DNA of 64,000 nucleotides from Legionella donaldsonii (GTDB lineage: Bacteria; Pseudomonadota; Gammaproteobacteria; Legionellales; Legionellaceae). Numbering within the stretch: the first letter of the stretch is position 1; the number at the start of each line of letters is the position of its first letter. Both the position numbers and the translations under genes were made by a program. Below, one piece after another: positions 46,281-54,601 of the stretch. Under the pieces are notes generated by a model that was not told the DNA's origin, did not search any database, and saw nothing but the letters and a program-made list of their open reading frames with translations. Location: contig NZ_UGOA01000002.1 of NCBI RefSeq assembly GCF_900452385.1, positions 39,636 through 103,635 of the forward strand. Reading direction: 5' to 3'.

Positions 46281-47063
46281 TTATTCTCTCTCTTGAATAT
46301 GCTGAACCATTTCACCCACAAATGCAGTGACTTCGTGATAAGTTTCTTCGGTCAAGATATCGCTTGCATGATTTAGTTCAGATTTAGTTAATGCTCGTTG
46401 AATTAAAACTTGCCATTTTGGAAATTGATTTTTAGCCCAAGTTCCAGCTTTTAACTTAGAGCCTTGTTCCTGATGTTGGAGCACATACAAAGCCCTGCAT
46501 AGAGTTAATACAACATAATATTGGTACCCTAAAGAATTTTTGGTATGAGTAACCCAATCTTGCCACTCAATGGCCTGTTTTTTGACATGCTCTATAAACT
46601 CACTGTCTGATACAGGAGCAATAATCGACTTTGCTGATGGACCGTATAGAATGAGGCTATCTGTTTGCAACAAATAGTAATTAATAAGCCAATCTGTTCC
46701 TGCTTTTTTGATGTGAAACGGTTCTCCTGGGCTAATAACAGCAATTTGACCTTGCTCTGTCTTAAAATGTTGTAACATTCTATAAGATGCATAAGCTACT
46801 TCAATTCGGTCATTCCAAGCTGGAAAATGCTGAACAAGATTGGCATGTAAACTATTTAGGACTGCAAATTCTTCCGGTGTAATTTCCTGGTTTAATGCCA
46901 CAAAAACATCAATGTCGCTGATTGTTTCATCAAAATCACCCCAAACAAATGAACCATACACATAAACGCCCAGCAAATGTTCCTTTAAAATTGATTGCAA
47001 ACCGGATAATAAGTCATTAAGTAAATAATTCACTACCCTAAACTCTGTATGTGGTTTATTCAT
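46281..47063 (-). CDS. Aminoglycoside nucleotidyltransferase-like protein (AadA/ANT(3'')-like)
   Basis: 260 residues. The N-terminal nucleotidyltransferase motif GVYVYGSFVWGDFDETISDI (Gly-Ser-x10-Asp-x-Asp) carries the metal-binding aspartates. The C-terminal DUF4111-type helical region includes YYVVLTLCRALYVLQHQ and is typical of AadA-like enzymes, which adenylylate streptomycin/spectinomycin. Length is right for AadA (about 260). It is the third gene of the operon, overlapping the ABC exporter by 8 bp. Actual aminoglycoside activity is inferred from family only. Confidence 0.82.
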   Translation of the reverse strand: MNKPHTEFRVVNYLLNDLLSGLQSILKEHLLGVYVYGSFVWGDFDETISDIDVFVALNQEITPEEFAVLNSLHANLVQHFPAWNDRIEVAYASYRMLQHFKTEQGQIAVISPGEPFHIKKAGTDWLINYYLLQTDSLILYGPSAKSIIAPVSDSEFIEHVKKQAIEWQDWVTHTKNSLGYQYYVVLTLCRALYVLQHQEQGSKLKAGTWAKNQFPKWQVLIQRALTKSELNHASDILTEETYHEVTAFVGEMVQHIQERE

Positions 47064-48867
47064 TTGCTACCCCACTATCCACTAAGTCTTGAGACTCTTC
47101 TTTTCGCTCATCGGGTAAAAACCCACCTACCTGCGCATCCCACAGTGTTTTGTACAAACCACCGCGATTCAATAGTTCAGTATGTGTCCCGTCTTCAACG
47201 ATATGGCCTTTATCGAATACTAAAATTCGGTCCATATGCAGCAGAGTCGATAAGCGATGTGCAACGACCAGGGTTGTTTTTCCCTGCATCAACTCCCAAA
47301 GACTGTCTTGAATGTTGGATTCTGTAATGGAATCGAGCTGAGACGTGGCTTCGTCCAACATTAAAATGGGTGCATTTTTTAAAATCGCACGAGCAATGGC
47401 AATGCGCTGGCGCTGACCACCTGAAAGCTTCACGCCACGTTCTCCAACTAAGGTCTCATAACCTTCTGGCAAAAGAGTGATAAATTCATGCGCATGGGCC
47501 TTCTTGGAGGCTGAAATGACCTCCTCATCCGAGGCTTCAGTCCTGCCATAACGAATATTATCCATCAGGCTTCGATGAAAAAGAGTTGGGTCTTGTGGAA
47601 TCATGGCAATGGCTTGTCTTAAACTCTCTTGAGTCACTTCGGATAGGTTTTGACCATCGATTAGAATTTGCCCATCCACTACTTCATAAAGTCGCAAAAT
47701 CAAATTAACAAAAGTGGACTTGCCGCTTCCTGAATAGCCCACTAACCCCACTTTTTGACCCGCTTCAATGGTTACCGACTTATTCTGGAACAGGGAGTAA
47801 CCACCTTGGTAATGAAATTTTACCTTGGAAAATTCAATTTGTCCTTGCATGACCACTAATTGGGATGCATTGTTTTTATCTTGTATCTCATGGGGAATGA
47901 CCAATGCATTTAAACTTTGTCTTGCTTTACCCAAGGCTTGGTTAAATTGATCCACTTGGTACATGGTGTACCACATCATATGCCCCAATTCCATGGAAAG
48001 CCCAAGAATCAAAGCAAAATCACCAATGCTCACAAGTCCCTTACCATACAAGTGAATTAAGGTAATCGATGCCAAACCCATCATTAACGCAATCATTCCC
48101 CCTTGTGCACAGCATAATAAAACAATAAACAGCTCTTTTCTTTGAAAAGCCCGCTGTACCAAGCTAAAAAACGTGTTCATACGTTCCGCTTCGTAGATTT
48201 TACGTGAAAAAATACGAATATTGGATTGATTCGCCAGGCTATCGACTAATTGTCCAGAAAGCTGCGATTCAGAATTTGCATGGTCATCGGACAATTGAAC
48301 CAATCGCGCCGACATCCAAATACTAAATGAGGCAAAGACAATAAACCAAAGAAATAAAATATAAAAGAACAGGACATTAACAAAATAAGCTGTAATAAAT
48401 GAAACCACTAACAATGAAGCGCCACGAAGAAAATCGACAGACACGCGATGCAAAATAATCTCAAGATTATCAGCAAGAGTCGTAATTTGTGTGGCAATTC
48501 GCCCAGATAGGTTATCCTGAAAAAATTGCGTACTACTTCCTAGCACATACTCAAACATTTGGCTAATAATTTGGTTTTTAATCACCGCTTCATATTTATA
48601 GTTCAAGTACCCGATTGTTCGCCAGGTGATATTGTCAAAAACAATAAAGTTCACTACTAGTAATCCAGCGATCCAATACAAAGAGGAGAAATCCGTACTT
48701 GTCTTTGCCACTAAGGTATTAATGAAGGATTTAATCAATAAACTATTAAACGGTCCCCAAAATCCAGCCATTAAAGCAAGCAGGATAAATAAAAAAACCA
48801 TGCGACGATACGGTTTTAAAAAATGCCACATAAAAGAGCCTATGTGATTAGGCAAACGATTAGTCAT
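47056..48867 (-). CDS. ABC exporter, fused membrane and ATPase domains
   Basis: 603 residues from the ATG at 48867, inside the 3' end of the ABC-F gene; the frame is open further upstream but this ATG gives translational coupling. Residues 1-330 are a six-helix type IV exporter domain (FMWHFLKPYRRMVFLFILLA at the start). Residues about 350-590 are the ATPase: Walker A GLVGYSGSGKSTFVN, signature LSGGQRQRIAIARAIL, Walker B APILMLDEATSQLD, H-loop VVAHRLSTL. It is a half-transporter that would dimerise and export lipids, peptides or drugs. Confidence 0.92.
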   Translation of the reverse strand: MTNRLPNHIGSFMWHFLKPYRRMVFLFILLALMAGFWGPFNSLLIKSFINTLVAKTSTDFSSLYWIAGLLVVNFIVFDNITWRTIGYLNYKYEAVIKNQIISQMFEYVLGSSTQFFQDNLSGRIATQITTLADNLEIILHRVSVDFLRGASLLVVSFITAYFVNVLFFYILFLWFIVFASFSIWMSARLVQLSDDHANSESQLSGQLVDSLANQSNIRIFSRKIYEAERMNTFFSLVQRAFQRKELFIVLLCCAQGGMIALMMGLASITLIHLYGKGLVSIGDFALILGLSMELGHMMWYTMYQVDQFNQALGKARQSLNALVIPHEIQDKNNASQLVVMQGQIEFSKVKFHYQGGYSLFQNKSVTIEAGQKVGLVGYSGSGKSTFVNLILRLYEVVDGQILIDGQNLSEVTQESLRQAIAMIPQDPTLFHRSLMDNIRYGRTEASDEEVISASKKAHAHEFITLLPEGYETLVGERGVKLSGGQRQRIAIARAILKNAPILMLDEATSQLDSITESNIQDSLWELMQGKTTLVVAHRLSTLLHMDRILVFDKGHIVEDGTHTELLNRGGLYKTLWDAQVGGFLPDERKEESQDLVDSGVANE

Positions 48868-50323
48868 GATGAACACCCTCTGATTGTTCCCCATTGAAAT
48901 GATGTATCTTCCCTTGATGAACGTGATACTTAGTTTCAATGTGAATGGAATCTAAAAAATCATAATCGTGAGAAATAACCAGCATTGCACTTGGAAATTC
49001 ACGTAATACTTCAATGATATGATCGCGTGTTTCCAGATCTACATTGTTGGTTACCTCATCTAAAATAATTAGCTTAGGCGGATTGGCCGCAATTAAGGCT
49101 AAAGAAAGCCTTGCCTTTTCACCACCAGAAAGATCTTTGACCTTTATTTCTACCTCGATGTTTTTGCGAAATAAAAAGTCATTCAAATGGACACGAAGTT
49201 CAGCATGAGAAGCATGGGGCATCTGATTTTTCATCAAATCCAGAACTGTTTCGTCACAATCCAGATGTTGATAATGCTGATCGAGATACCCAACTGTATT
49301 GCGCTGAGGAAGAGTCCACTCACCTGTTCTCTTAATGTAACTATCCTCCAAGATCGCTTTGACAAAGGTGGATTTCCCTGATGCGTTGTCCCCATACAAT
49401 GCCGCCCGTTCGCAGCCATTTAAGTGAAAATGAATCCCTTCAAGAATCTCTTCTCCAACCTCGTAGGCAATAGAAGCGTCTTGAATCCTGATTAAAGGCT
49501 TATGGTGGTCAAGACCGTTTAATTTAAATTTGGGCTTAATTGTTTCCGGAAGGTTTAAAGATGAAAGCTCTTCAAGCATCTGTTGTTTTTTATGATTAAT
49601 CTGACTTAATCGTTTATTTCCTGTTGTCATTGCATTGGCGAGCTTTGTATGAGACCGAATCGTTGGCCATTTACGCTGCGCTATCTTTTTTTCACCTTGA
49701 ACACGAGAGCGTTTATTCCGTTCTTGCTCTCTCATTAGGGCAAGATGTGATTCTTTCTTCTCACGTGAAATCCGTGATAATTCCTGTTCAATCGATACTT
49801 TCTTGTCTTCAAGCATTTGCTGATAATCACAATAAGCCCCTCTAAATACAGTGAGCTTACCTAAATCAATATGCCATAAAGTATCTGCGACTGTATTGAT
49901 GAGCTCCGTATCATGAGAAGCAATGACCAACGTCCCCGGATAATGCTCGAGCATACGCATTAAAGAACGACGATTGCGTCTGTCCAGATGATTTGTAGGT
50001 TCATCTAACAACAATACATTAGGACTCTCAGACAATATTTTGGTTAATGATTGGTTTAATCGTTGACCACCACTTAAATCAGAACACTCTTCAATCACTT
50101 GAGGTAAATAACCAATACGAACATCCAGTGGTATTTTAATTTCGCCAGCAGAGGCTGCACAAAGACCAGCAAGCATCTTAAGTAAGGTTGATTTTCCTGA
50201 TCCATTTCGGCCAATCAGTGCAATACGCTCACCAAAGTGAATTTCACCATTGAAGTCTTGAAAGCAGATTTTATGCGGATAGATAAGACTAAGGTCTTTA
50301 AATTGAATCGGTTTATGGTGCAT
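48860..50323 (-). CDS. ABC-F ATPase, antibiotic-resistance type
   Basis: 487 residues with two ABC domains in one chain and no membrane segments. Domain 1 has Walker A GRNGSGKSTLLKMLAG, signature DLSGGQRLNQS and Walker B VLLLDEPTNHLD. Domain 2 has Walker A YGDNASGKSTFVKAI, signature DLSGGEKARLSLA and Walker B LIILDEVTNNVD. Between them (about 190-265) is a long basic coiled-coil linker (KRSRVQGEKKIAQRKWPTIR), the part that enters the ribosome and displaces antibiotics in Msr/Vga/Lsa/VmlR proteins. It is the first gene of the nine-gene operon and is preceded by an attenuator-like leader (50353-50502), which supports the resistance role. Confidence 0.93.
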   Translation of the reverse strand: MHHKPIQFKDLSLIYPHKICFQDFNGEIHFGERIALIGRNGSGKSTLLKMLAGLCAASAGEIKIPLDVRIGYLPQVIEECSDLSGGQRLNQSLTKILSESPNVLLLDEPTNHLDRRNRRSLMRMLEHYPGTLVIASHDTELINTVADTLWHIDLGKLTVFRGAYCDYQQMLEDKKVSIEQELSRISREKKESHLALMREQERNKRSRVQGEKKIAQRKWPTIRSHTKLANAMTTGNKRLSQINHKKQQMLEELSSLNLPETIKPKFKLNGLDHHKPLIRIQDASIAYEVGEEILEGIHFHLNGCERAALYGDNASGKSTFVKAILEDSYIKRTGEWTLPQRNTVGYLDQHYQHLDCDETVLDLMKNQMPHASHAELRVHLNDFLFRKNIEVEIKVKDLSGGEKARLSLALIAANPPKLIILDEVTNNVDLETRDHIIEVLREFPSAMLVISHDYDFLDSIHIETKYHVHQGKIHHFNGEQSEGVHHD

Positions 50324-50352
50324 GATTTACTCTTAAGCATGTCTTTTAGGAC

Positions 50353-50384
50353 AATAAAAAATAGAAAATCAAAAATGATTTTCT
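50353..50384 (-). terminator. Intrinsic terminator (attenuator) in the ABC-F leader
   Basis: On the minus strand AGAAAATCA (50384-50376), a TTTT loop and TGATTTTCT (50371-50363) form a perfect 9-bp stem, followed by ATTTTTTATT. It lies 30 nt before the ABC-F start codon and downstream of the leader ORF, so it would stop transcription unless an alternative fold forms. A second short stem, CGCCC/GGGCG (50407-50390), precedes it. Confidence 0.75.
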
Positions 50385-50410
50385 CTCTTCGCCCTATTAG
50401 ATGGGCGTAC

Positions 50411-50428
50411 TTAAGATGTAATTTTCAT
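50411..50428 (-). CDS. Leader peptide MKITS upstream of the ABC-F gene
   Basis: A five-codon ORF (ATG AAA ATT ACA TCT TAA) lies in the transcribed leader, between the promoter and the hairpins. Its upstream AGG is 11 nt away and lies in a small stem (GGTT/AACC). Such short peptides act as stalling sensors for ribosome-targeting drugs. Support is positional only. Confidence 0.45.
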   Translation of the reverse strand: MKITS

Positions 50429-50472
50429 GGGGTTATAAACCTACTTTTGACGATACTTTTATATCTTTTCAC

Positions 50473-50502
50473 ATTTTAATGCACAATAGTTGCTAATGTC
50501 AA
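50473..50502 (-). promoter_or_regulatory. Promoter of the ABC-F operon
   Basis: Minus strand TTGACA (50502-50497), 18-bp spacer, TAAAAT (50478-50473). The predicted start near 50466 gives a leader of about 143 nt, long enough for the peptide and two hairpins. Confidence 0.75.
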
Positions 50503-50538
50503 TATAAAATTTGAATCTCAGATAACAACTGAGTGCCG

Positions 50539-50564
50539 ACTGGGCGCTAATTTGGGCGCCCAGT
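50539..50564. terminator. GC-rich hairpin upstream of the ABC-F promoter
   Basis: ACTGGGCGC (50539-50547) pairs with GCGCCCAGT (50556-50564) across an 8-nt loop. It stands out from the AT-rich surroundings. It could be a terminator for readthrough from the right or a recombination relic. There is no clear U-tract. Confidence 0.4.
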
Positions 50565-50685
50565 TGAATTTAAATTTCTGGATATAGGAAAAACGTTACA
50601 CAGTATACTGTTTCAACAGTTACAGAGAATACCAACCTATCCCAATTAGATTAAAGAATTGCAATAACTTTACTGCAACAATATC

Positions 50686-50955
50686 TTAATGTTTTTGTAT
50701 CTCTTTAAGCTGTTCCAGTGATAATCCAGTTACTTTAACGACAAAAGCCAGCTCAGAGCCCTCTTCGAGCATTCGCTTTGCAATTTCTCGCTCTTTATTC
50801 AGTTCGCCTTCAAGACGACCCTCTTCTTTTAATTGTGTTGCTAGACTCATAATTTGCTCTCCAACTTCAGGTGATATCTTGGTGTCGATAAGCTTGAAAA
50901 TTCTTCTCGGTCACCTGCATTAAAGCGAGCTCAGTATTAGCTAATATCATTATAG
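50686..50955 (-). pseudogene. Remnant of an Rpn/PD-(D/E)XK nuclease-family gene
   Basis: The 3' part encodes GEQIMSLATQLKEEGRLEGE and ends VTGLSLEQLKEIQKH, the typical C-terminal tail of Rpn (recombination-promoting nuclease, transposase_31) proteins. Upstream, a shifted frame gives NTELALMQVTEKNFQAYRHQ, also Rpn-like, so at least one frameshift is present and the catalytic region is missing. An ORF of 54 codons (50850-50686) remains open but is only a fragment. Confidence 0.6.
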
Positions 50956-51879
50956 AGCCTTCCAAATTAGATCTTCACGCCAATTATGATCAATTCCCAT
51001 CAATTTTACAGGAACTGAAGGAATTATGTGTTTTTCAAATAATTCGTATAACCTTGTATGCCACAAAGACCGCGGCGAGACAGCTTTATGAAAAAGATTT
51101 AATAAAACAATCTGTTCTTTTAGGGTACCAGGAATGCAATTAGCATCCGTCAATTCCTTGATTCTTCTTGGTTTATAAACAAACCACCTGTCCCAAAGCC
51201 TTAAATGATGTGCGCAAATGTTGCGGGTGTAACGTAATGCTTCAATTGATGATTCCACAATATTTGGGTGTTGATTAAATATTTGCGATATTCTTTTTTT
51301 ATCCTGTGGATCTTTTAGGTAACGAAACAAGCTAGTGCATTTCCCAAAAGATAAATACTCAAAAAGCATCCAACTTGGAGGAAATTGGGGAGAATGATAT
51401 TTTTTGTAGAAATGTTGAATACTCCCCTCTGCCGAATTTCGACCACATAATGACTCAACTTCTTTTTTAAATTCTTCGGAAGGACATTTTTGAGTTCGCT
51501 GATTCTTCTCAAACCAGGATGATTTAAATGGCTTTTTATCGAAATACCACCATGCCCCATATTGGTGAGACATCGTATTGACTAAAGATGTTCTGAGCGC
51601 CACTTCGATGCGCTCTAATGCATCCAAAAATAATAATCGAAGTTCACGATCAAATACGTAAAGATTCCAAATATCCTCAAAGTTAATGTCTGGATGCAGG
51701 ATATGAGATATTTGATCTTTTTCAAATGGCTTAAGATACGCAGAAAGTCGGTAGTAACTTACTGTAGAAAGATTATGCTGGCAAATTTTATTATCTGGGA
51801 TTGTAAGGCCACGTTTTTTTAATAGATTAATTTGTTCGTCTAATGATGTGGGTAGTTTTGTAAAATGTTGCTTAGTCAT
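50950..51879 (-). CDS. AbiD/AbiF-type abortive-infection protein (Abi_2 family)
   Basis: 309 residues from the ATG at 51879; the frame is open nine codons further but into the upstream hairpin. The Abi_2 family signature is clear: LDEQINLLKKRGLTIPD, LSTVSYYRLSAYLKPFE, LYVFDRELRLLFLDALERIE. Near residue 230 is LRYTRNICAHHLRLWDRWF, an R-x4-H motif as in HEPN ribonucleases, which fits RNA cleavage during phage attack. Directly upstream is a short structured RNA with terminator, known from other loci of this family. It follows the Rpn remnant and lies in a defence/mobile zone. Confidence 0.88.
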   Translation of the reverse strand: MTKQHFTKLPTSLDEQINLLKKRGLTIPDNKICQHNLSTVSYYRLSAYLKPFEKDQISHILHPDINFEDIWNLYVFDRELRLLFLDALERIEVALRTSLVNTMSHQYGAWWYFDKKPFKSSWFEKNQRTQKCPSEEFKKEVESLCGRNSAEGSIQHFYKKYHSPQFPPSWMLFEYLSFGKCTSLFRYLKDPQDKKRISQIFNQHPNIVESSIEALRYTRNICAHHLRLWDRWFVYKPRRIKELTDANCIPGTLKEQIVLLNLFHKAVSPRSLWHTRLYELFEKHIIPSVPVKLMGIDHNWREDLIWKAL

Positions 51880-51932
51880 AAAAAAATAACCCGCCGAGGT
51901 CCGCATTGTTAAGAGGCGTGGCGGGTTTGGAT
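51880..51932 (-). ncRNA. Short structured RNA upstream of the Abi gene (abiF-RNA-like)
   Basis: From the promoter below, transcription would start near 51932. AACCCGCC (51927-51920) pairs with GGCGGGTT (51895-51888), enclosing a 24-nt segment that can pair further. Then comes ATTTTTTT directly before the Abi ATG at 51879. This is a 50-nt RNA ending in an intrinsic terminator at the start codon. A structured RNA next to abiF-type genes has been described (abiF RNA motif), and this location agrees. Identity with that motif needs a covariance search. Confidence 0.6.
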
Positions 51933-51938
51933 ACCTTA

Positions 51939-51968
51939 ATTATATATCAAAATACTACGCCAACGCAA
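51939..51968 (-). promoter_or_regulatory. Promoter of the Abi-associated RNA
   Basis: Minus strand TTGCGT (51968-51963), 18-bp spacer and a perfect TATAAT (51944-51939), placing the start about 5 nt before the hairpin. Confidence 0.65.
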
Positions 51969-52286
51969 AAATTATTCTAATTTTTTATAAAACAATAGTT
52001 ATAGCGGAGATTTTACATGATTCTAGACTTTTAGTCAGGAAAAAACGAGGTTTATTAGAGGGGCTACCTGGGGCCCTACTTGCTAAACGCATAATCAATT
52101 AAGGATGGAGCTATGGCTAACTAAGATGTTCTACAGACCGCAGGCTATCCACAAACGCGCAATAGCAATGCGCTCAATCTAATTAAAAGGATAAACTACA
52201 AAATAGTAAAATTTTAGTACAATAGATTCTAAAAGCAAAAAACAAGGTCGGGTAACAGGATCGAGTCGCCCCGATCCCGTCCCCTA

Positions 52287-52321
52287 AGAACGTAGCGTGC
52301 GACTTTCGCCGCACTACGCTC
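52287..52321 (-). ncRNA. Group II intron domain V
   Basis: The minus strand GAGCGTAGTGCGGC - GAAA - GTCGCACGCTACGTTC folds into the conserved 34-nt domain V hairpin with a GAAA loop. This is the catalytic centre of the intron. The maturase stop codon overlaps its first bases. Confidence 0.85.
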
Positions 52322-53855
52322 AAGCCTCCCAAAGGCTTACACCCGGCAGTGTCTCGCTATCAATAACATTGAGCATTTTGTCCCTTTCCCTTTGAATAAA
52401 AGAGCGGCTTTTCGCCCATTTATTTCTCTCTTCATAGTATTCGATATACTCTGGAAGATAAGGGTTTGCGCTGGCTCGGACTTTGACATGTCTTTGTATT
52501 TTGATGTCCATCATTTTACAAATACAAATGAACTTCTTATCTCCGTCTTTGGTCTTAATCTTATCACTGAAAATCCAGCGTCTGAAAAGACTACGATTGC
52601 GAAAATATCGGTCTACTGCTTTATAGCGCGTATGTCCGTGAAATTTTCTCATCGTCCAGTAAAATGTTTTTTGATAGATGTAACAATCCAGTTCAGCAAA
52701 GGTCTTCTTGGCAACAACCCGTCGATAATAGTTCGCCCATCCTTTGATTACAGGGTTTAGTGTAGAAATTAATTCTGCGCCACTCCAACCGTAACCTTTT
52801 TGAATTATCGCTTTAATTTTCTGTTTTATGTTTTTAATGCTGTCTTTAGATGGTGTTGTTAAGAACTTACCATTGTATTTCCTGACATTAAAACCAAGAA
52901 AATCAAAGCCTTCTTCAATGTGCACTATTTTCGTTTTCTCCTGAGATAGCGAGAGACCTCGTAAGGCGAGGAATTGAGTTATTGCAGGGATCACCTTTTC
53001 TTTGAGGATAATGGGACATTTAGCAGTTACGATAAAATCATCAGCAAAACGGATAAAATTAATTTTGTCACGTATTTTGCATGCGGAATGAATCTCTTTT
53101 TCTAGACCGTCAAGTACCATATTCGCAAGTATTGGTGAAGCGGGTCCACCTTGCGGGGTACCGCGTATGGTTTCGAATAATTGATTCTTTTCCATGTAAC
53201 CTGCTGCTAACCATTGTTTAAGCACTCGCTTATCCATTAAAATGTTCTCTTCAAGCCATTTATGATCAATTTCATCGAAACAAGCCTTAATATCGGCATC
53301 CAGAATCCATTGAGCGCAGTTTTTCCTTGCTAGTGTTGCATAGCATTGATAAATTGCGTCATGAGTACTACGTTTGGGTCGAAATCCATAGGAATTTCGA
53401 TCGGCGGTAGTTTCCCCAACAGGTTCTAGTGCTAATAGGTAAAGTGCTTGCATCGCCCTATCTTTCATAGTGGGTATGCTTAAAGATCGCATCTTGCCGT
53501 TTTTCTTAGGAATATAAATCCTTCGAAGTGGCTGCGCTTTATACCCTCTCGTTTTCAGACTGTGGGCAGCTTGAATCTTTTCTTCTGATGTTGTCCAGAG
53601 AGTGCCATCAATACCAGCTGTCTTACTTCCTTTAGATGTTGTGACCCGCCTCACTGCCAGCAATTTTGCACTGTTAGAATTAACGAGTAACCATTGCAGT
53701 GATTTAACTTTGCCGTACTGTTTATCACTTACTGCCTTTGCGATACGCATTTGCAGTCCATATACGTTCTTCTCAATACGGGACCAATAAATCTGGTTCC
53801 AGTCTGTATTTGAAAGGGCTGTGTCAGGTGCACCAGATATCAAAGCATCTGTCAT
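52320..53855 (-). CDS. ltrA: Group II intron reverse transcriptase/maturase
   Basis: 511 residues. Reverse transcriptase motifs are in order: AGIDGTLW, RRIYIPKKNGKMRSLSIPTM, SYGFRPKRSTHDAI, WILDADIKACFDEIDHKWL, TPQGGPASPILANMVL and the active site FIRFADDFIV. The maturase domain X includes ELISTLNPVIKGWANYYRRV. The C-terminus ends after HVKVRASANPYLPEYIEYYE without the CxxC/HNH endonuclease motif that many bacterial maturases have, so target-primed cutting by the protein is not expected and it may depend on existing nicks or replication forks. It promotes splicing and mobility of the surrounding intron. Confidence 0.95.
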   Translation of the reverse strand: MTDALISGAPDTALSNTDWNQIYWSRIEKNVYGLQMRIAKAVSDKQYGKVKSLQWLLVNSNSAKLLAVRRVTTSKGSKTAGIDGTLWTTSEEKIQAAHSLKTRGYKAQPLRRIYIPKKNGKMRSLSIPTMKDRAMQALYLLALEPVGETTADRNSYGFRPKRSTHDAIYQCYATLARKNCAQWILDADIKACFDEIDHKWLEENILMDKRVLKQWLAAGYMEKNQLFETIRGTPQGGPASPILANMVLDGLEKEIHSACKIRDKINFIRFADDFIVTAKCPIILKEKVIPAITQFLALRGLSLSQEKTKIVHIEEGFDFLGFNVRKYNGKFLTTPSKDSIKNIKQKIKAIIQKGYGWSGAELISTLNPVIKGWANYYRRVVAKKTFAELDCYIYQKTFYWTMRKFHGHTRYKAVDRYFRNRSLFRRWIFSDKIKTKDGDKKFICICKMMDIKIQRHVKVRASANPYLPEYIEYYEERNKWAKSRSFIQRERDKMLNVIDSETLPGVSLWEA

Positions 53856-54442
53856 TTGCTTTCCTCACTTCTATGAATTCTACAAACTCTTTCGCAATGA
53901 AAGACCAGTTGGACGTCAGCTTCTTTTCAGACCAGGTATAAACCTGTATCCGATTCGTTACAAATCGGCTTTTGCTTTTTCCAACCTCCCAATCCTGCAC
54001 TCTCATAGGTAGACCTTACGATCTACTGTCTCCGTAGTGGAGAAGAATACAGGGTTCCCAAGTTCCGTTGTTTGAGTGATGCTGGGTTAGGTGTCTGCTC
54101 TCGGCCGGAAAGAAACTAGTCGTGTAGGATGCGTGTGATTCTCCCAACTATCTTTCGTACCTTTTGGTTCAAGCGTTTCAGCCAATTGCGCTTGTTGCGA
54201 ATTACGACCTTTATCACAGATTCACTTATGTTCACCATACCAGCTACCTTGTAGTTATCCCGAATTTGGCTATCAGGTAGACTTTGATCCTTTCGGGCGT
54301 TATCATCTCACTACGAGCTCTTCACCCGTAGTTTCACTACTTTGTCAGAGAGGCTTATTATCTCCCCTAGGTTCATCTGACGACACAGATGGTTTTCGGT
54401 TACCCGATTAACAACTCAAAACAGCGACTTAGCTTGTCGCAC
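53856..54442 (-). other. Structured 5' part of the group II intron (domains I-III)
   Basis: Non-coding, with many complementary short segments and relatively conserved GNRA-like loops. Short ORFs in this stretch are shadows. It explains the 900-bp gap between the maturase and the ribbon-helix-helix gene together with the oriT-like region. Confidence 0.7.
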
Positions 54443-54464
54443 CACACCTTTCGCATTAGAATGC
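54443..54464 (-). other. oriT-like nic region (F-type)
   Basis: The minus strand reads GCATTCTAATGC (54464-54453, inverted repeat), then GAAAGGTGT (54452-54444), then GG. In the F plasmid the inverted repeat is followed by GTGGGGTGT, the nick, then GGTGC. Spacing from stem to nick is nine bases in both. A MOBF relaxase gene (TraI) is 5.8 kb away, and a ribbon-helix-helix gene with phased repeats lies between them. The predicted nick is between 54444 and 54443. The intron begins one base later. Confidence 0.55.
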
Positions 54465-54601
54465 TAATTTGTAACCTATTGATTTATATTACTTAAATAC
54501 GGCATAAATGAAGTGTAAAGAAAAATATTTTCCATAGGTTTAAAAACAATCAAAAAGGAGCGTAAAAGCTCTTTTATATGGCCATTATATAACCAATTAT
54601 T

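Larger units (their letters stand above)
52247..54442 (-). mobile_element. Group II intron with maturase ORF, about 2.2 kb
   Basis: The minus strand begins GTGCGAC (54442-54436), the usual 5' end of group II introns. About 580 nt of structured RNA follow (domains I-III), then the maturase ORF, then domain V (52321-52287, with the GAAA tetraloop and catalytic AGC/GTT bulge pattern). After a domain VI-like stem it ends near 52247 at ACCCGAC. The 5' exon ends GGTGTG, which resembles an oriT nic site. The exact 3' boundary is inferred. Confidence 0.85.
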
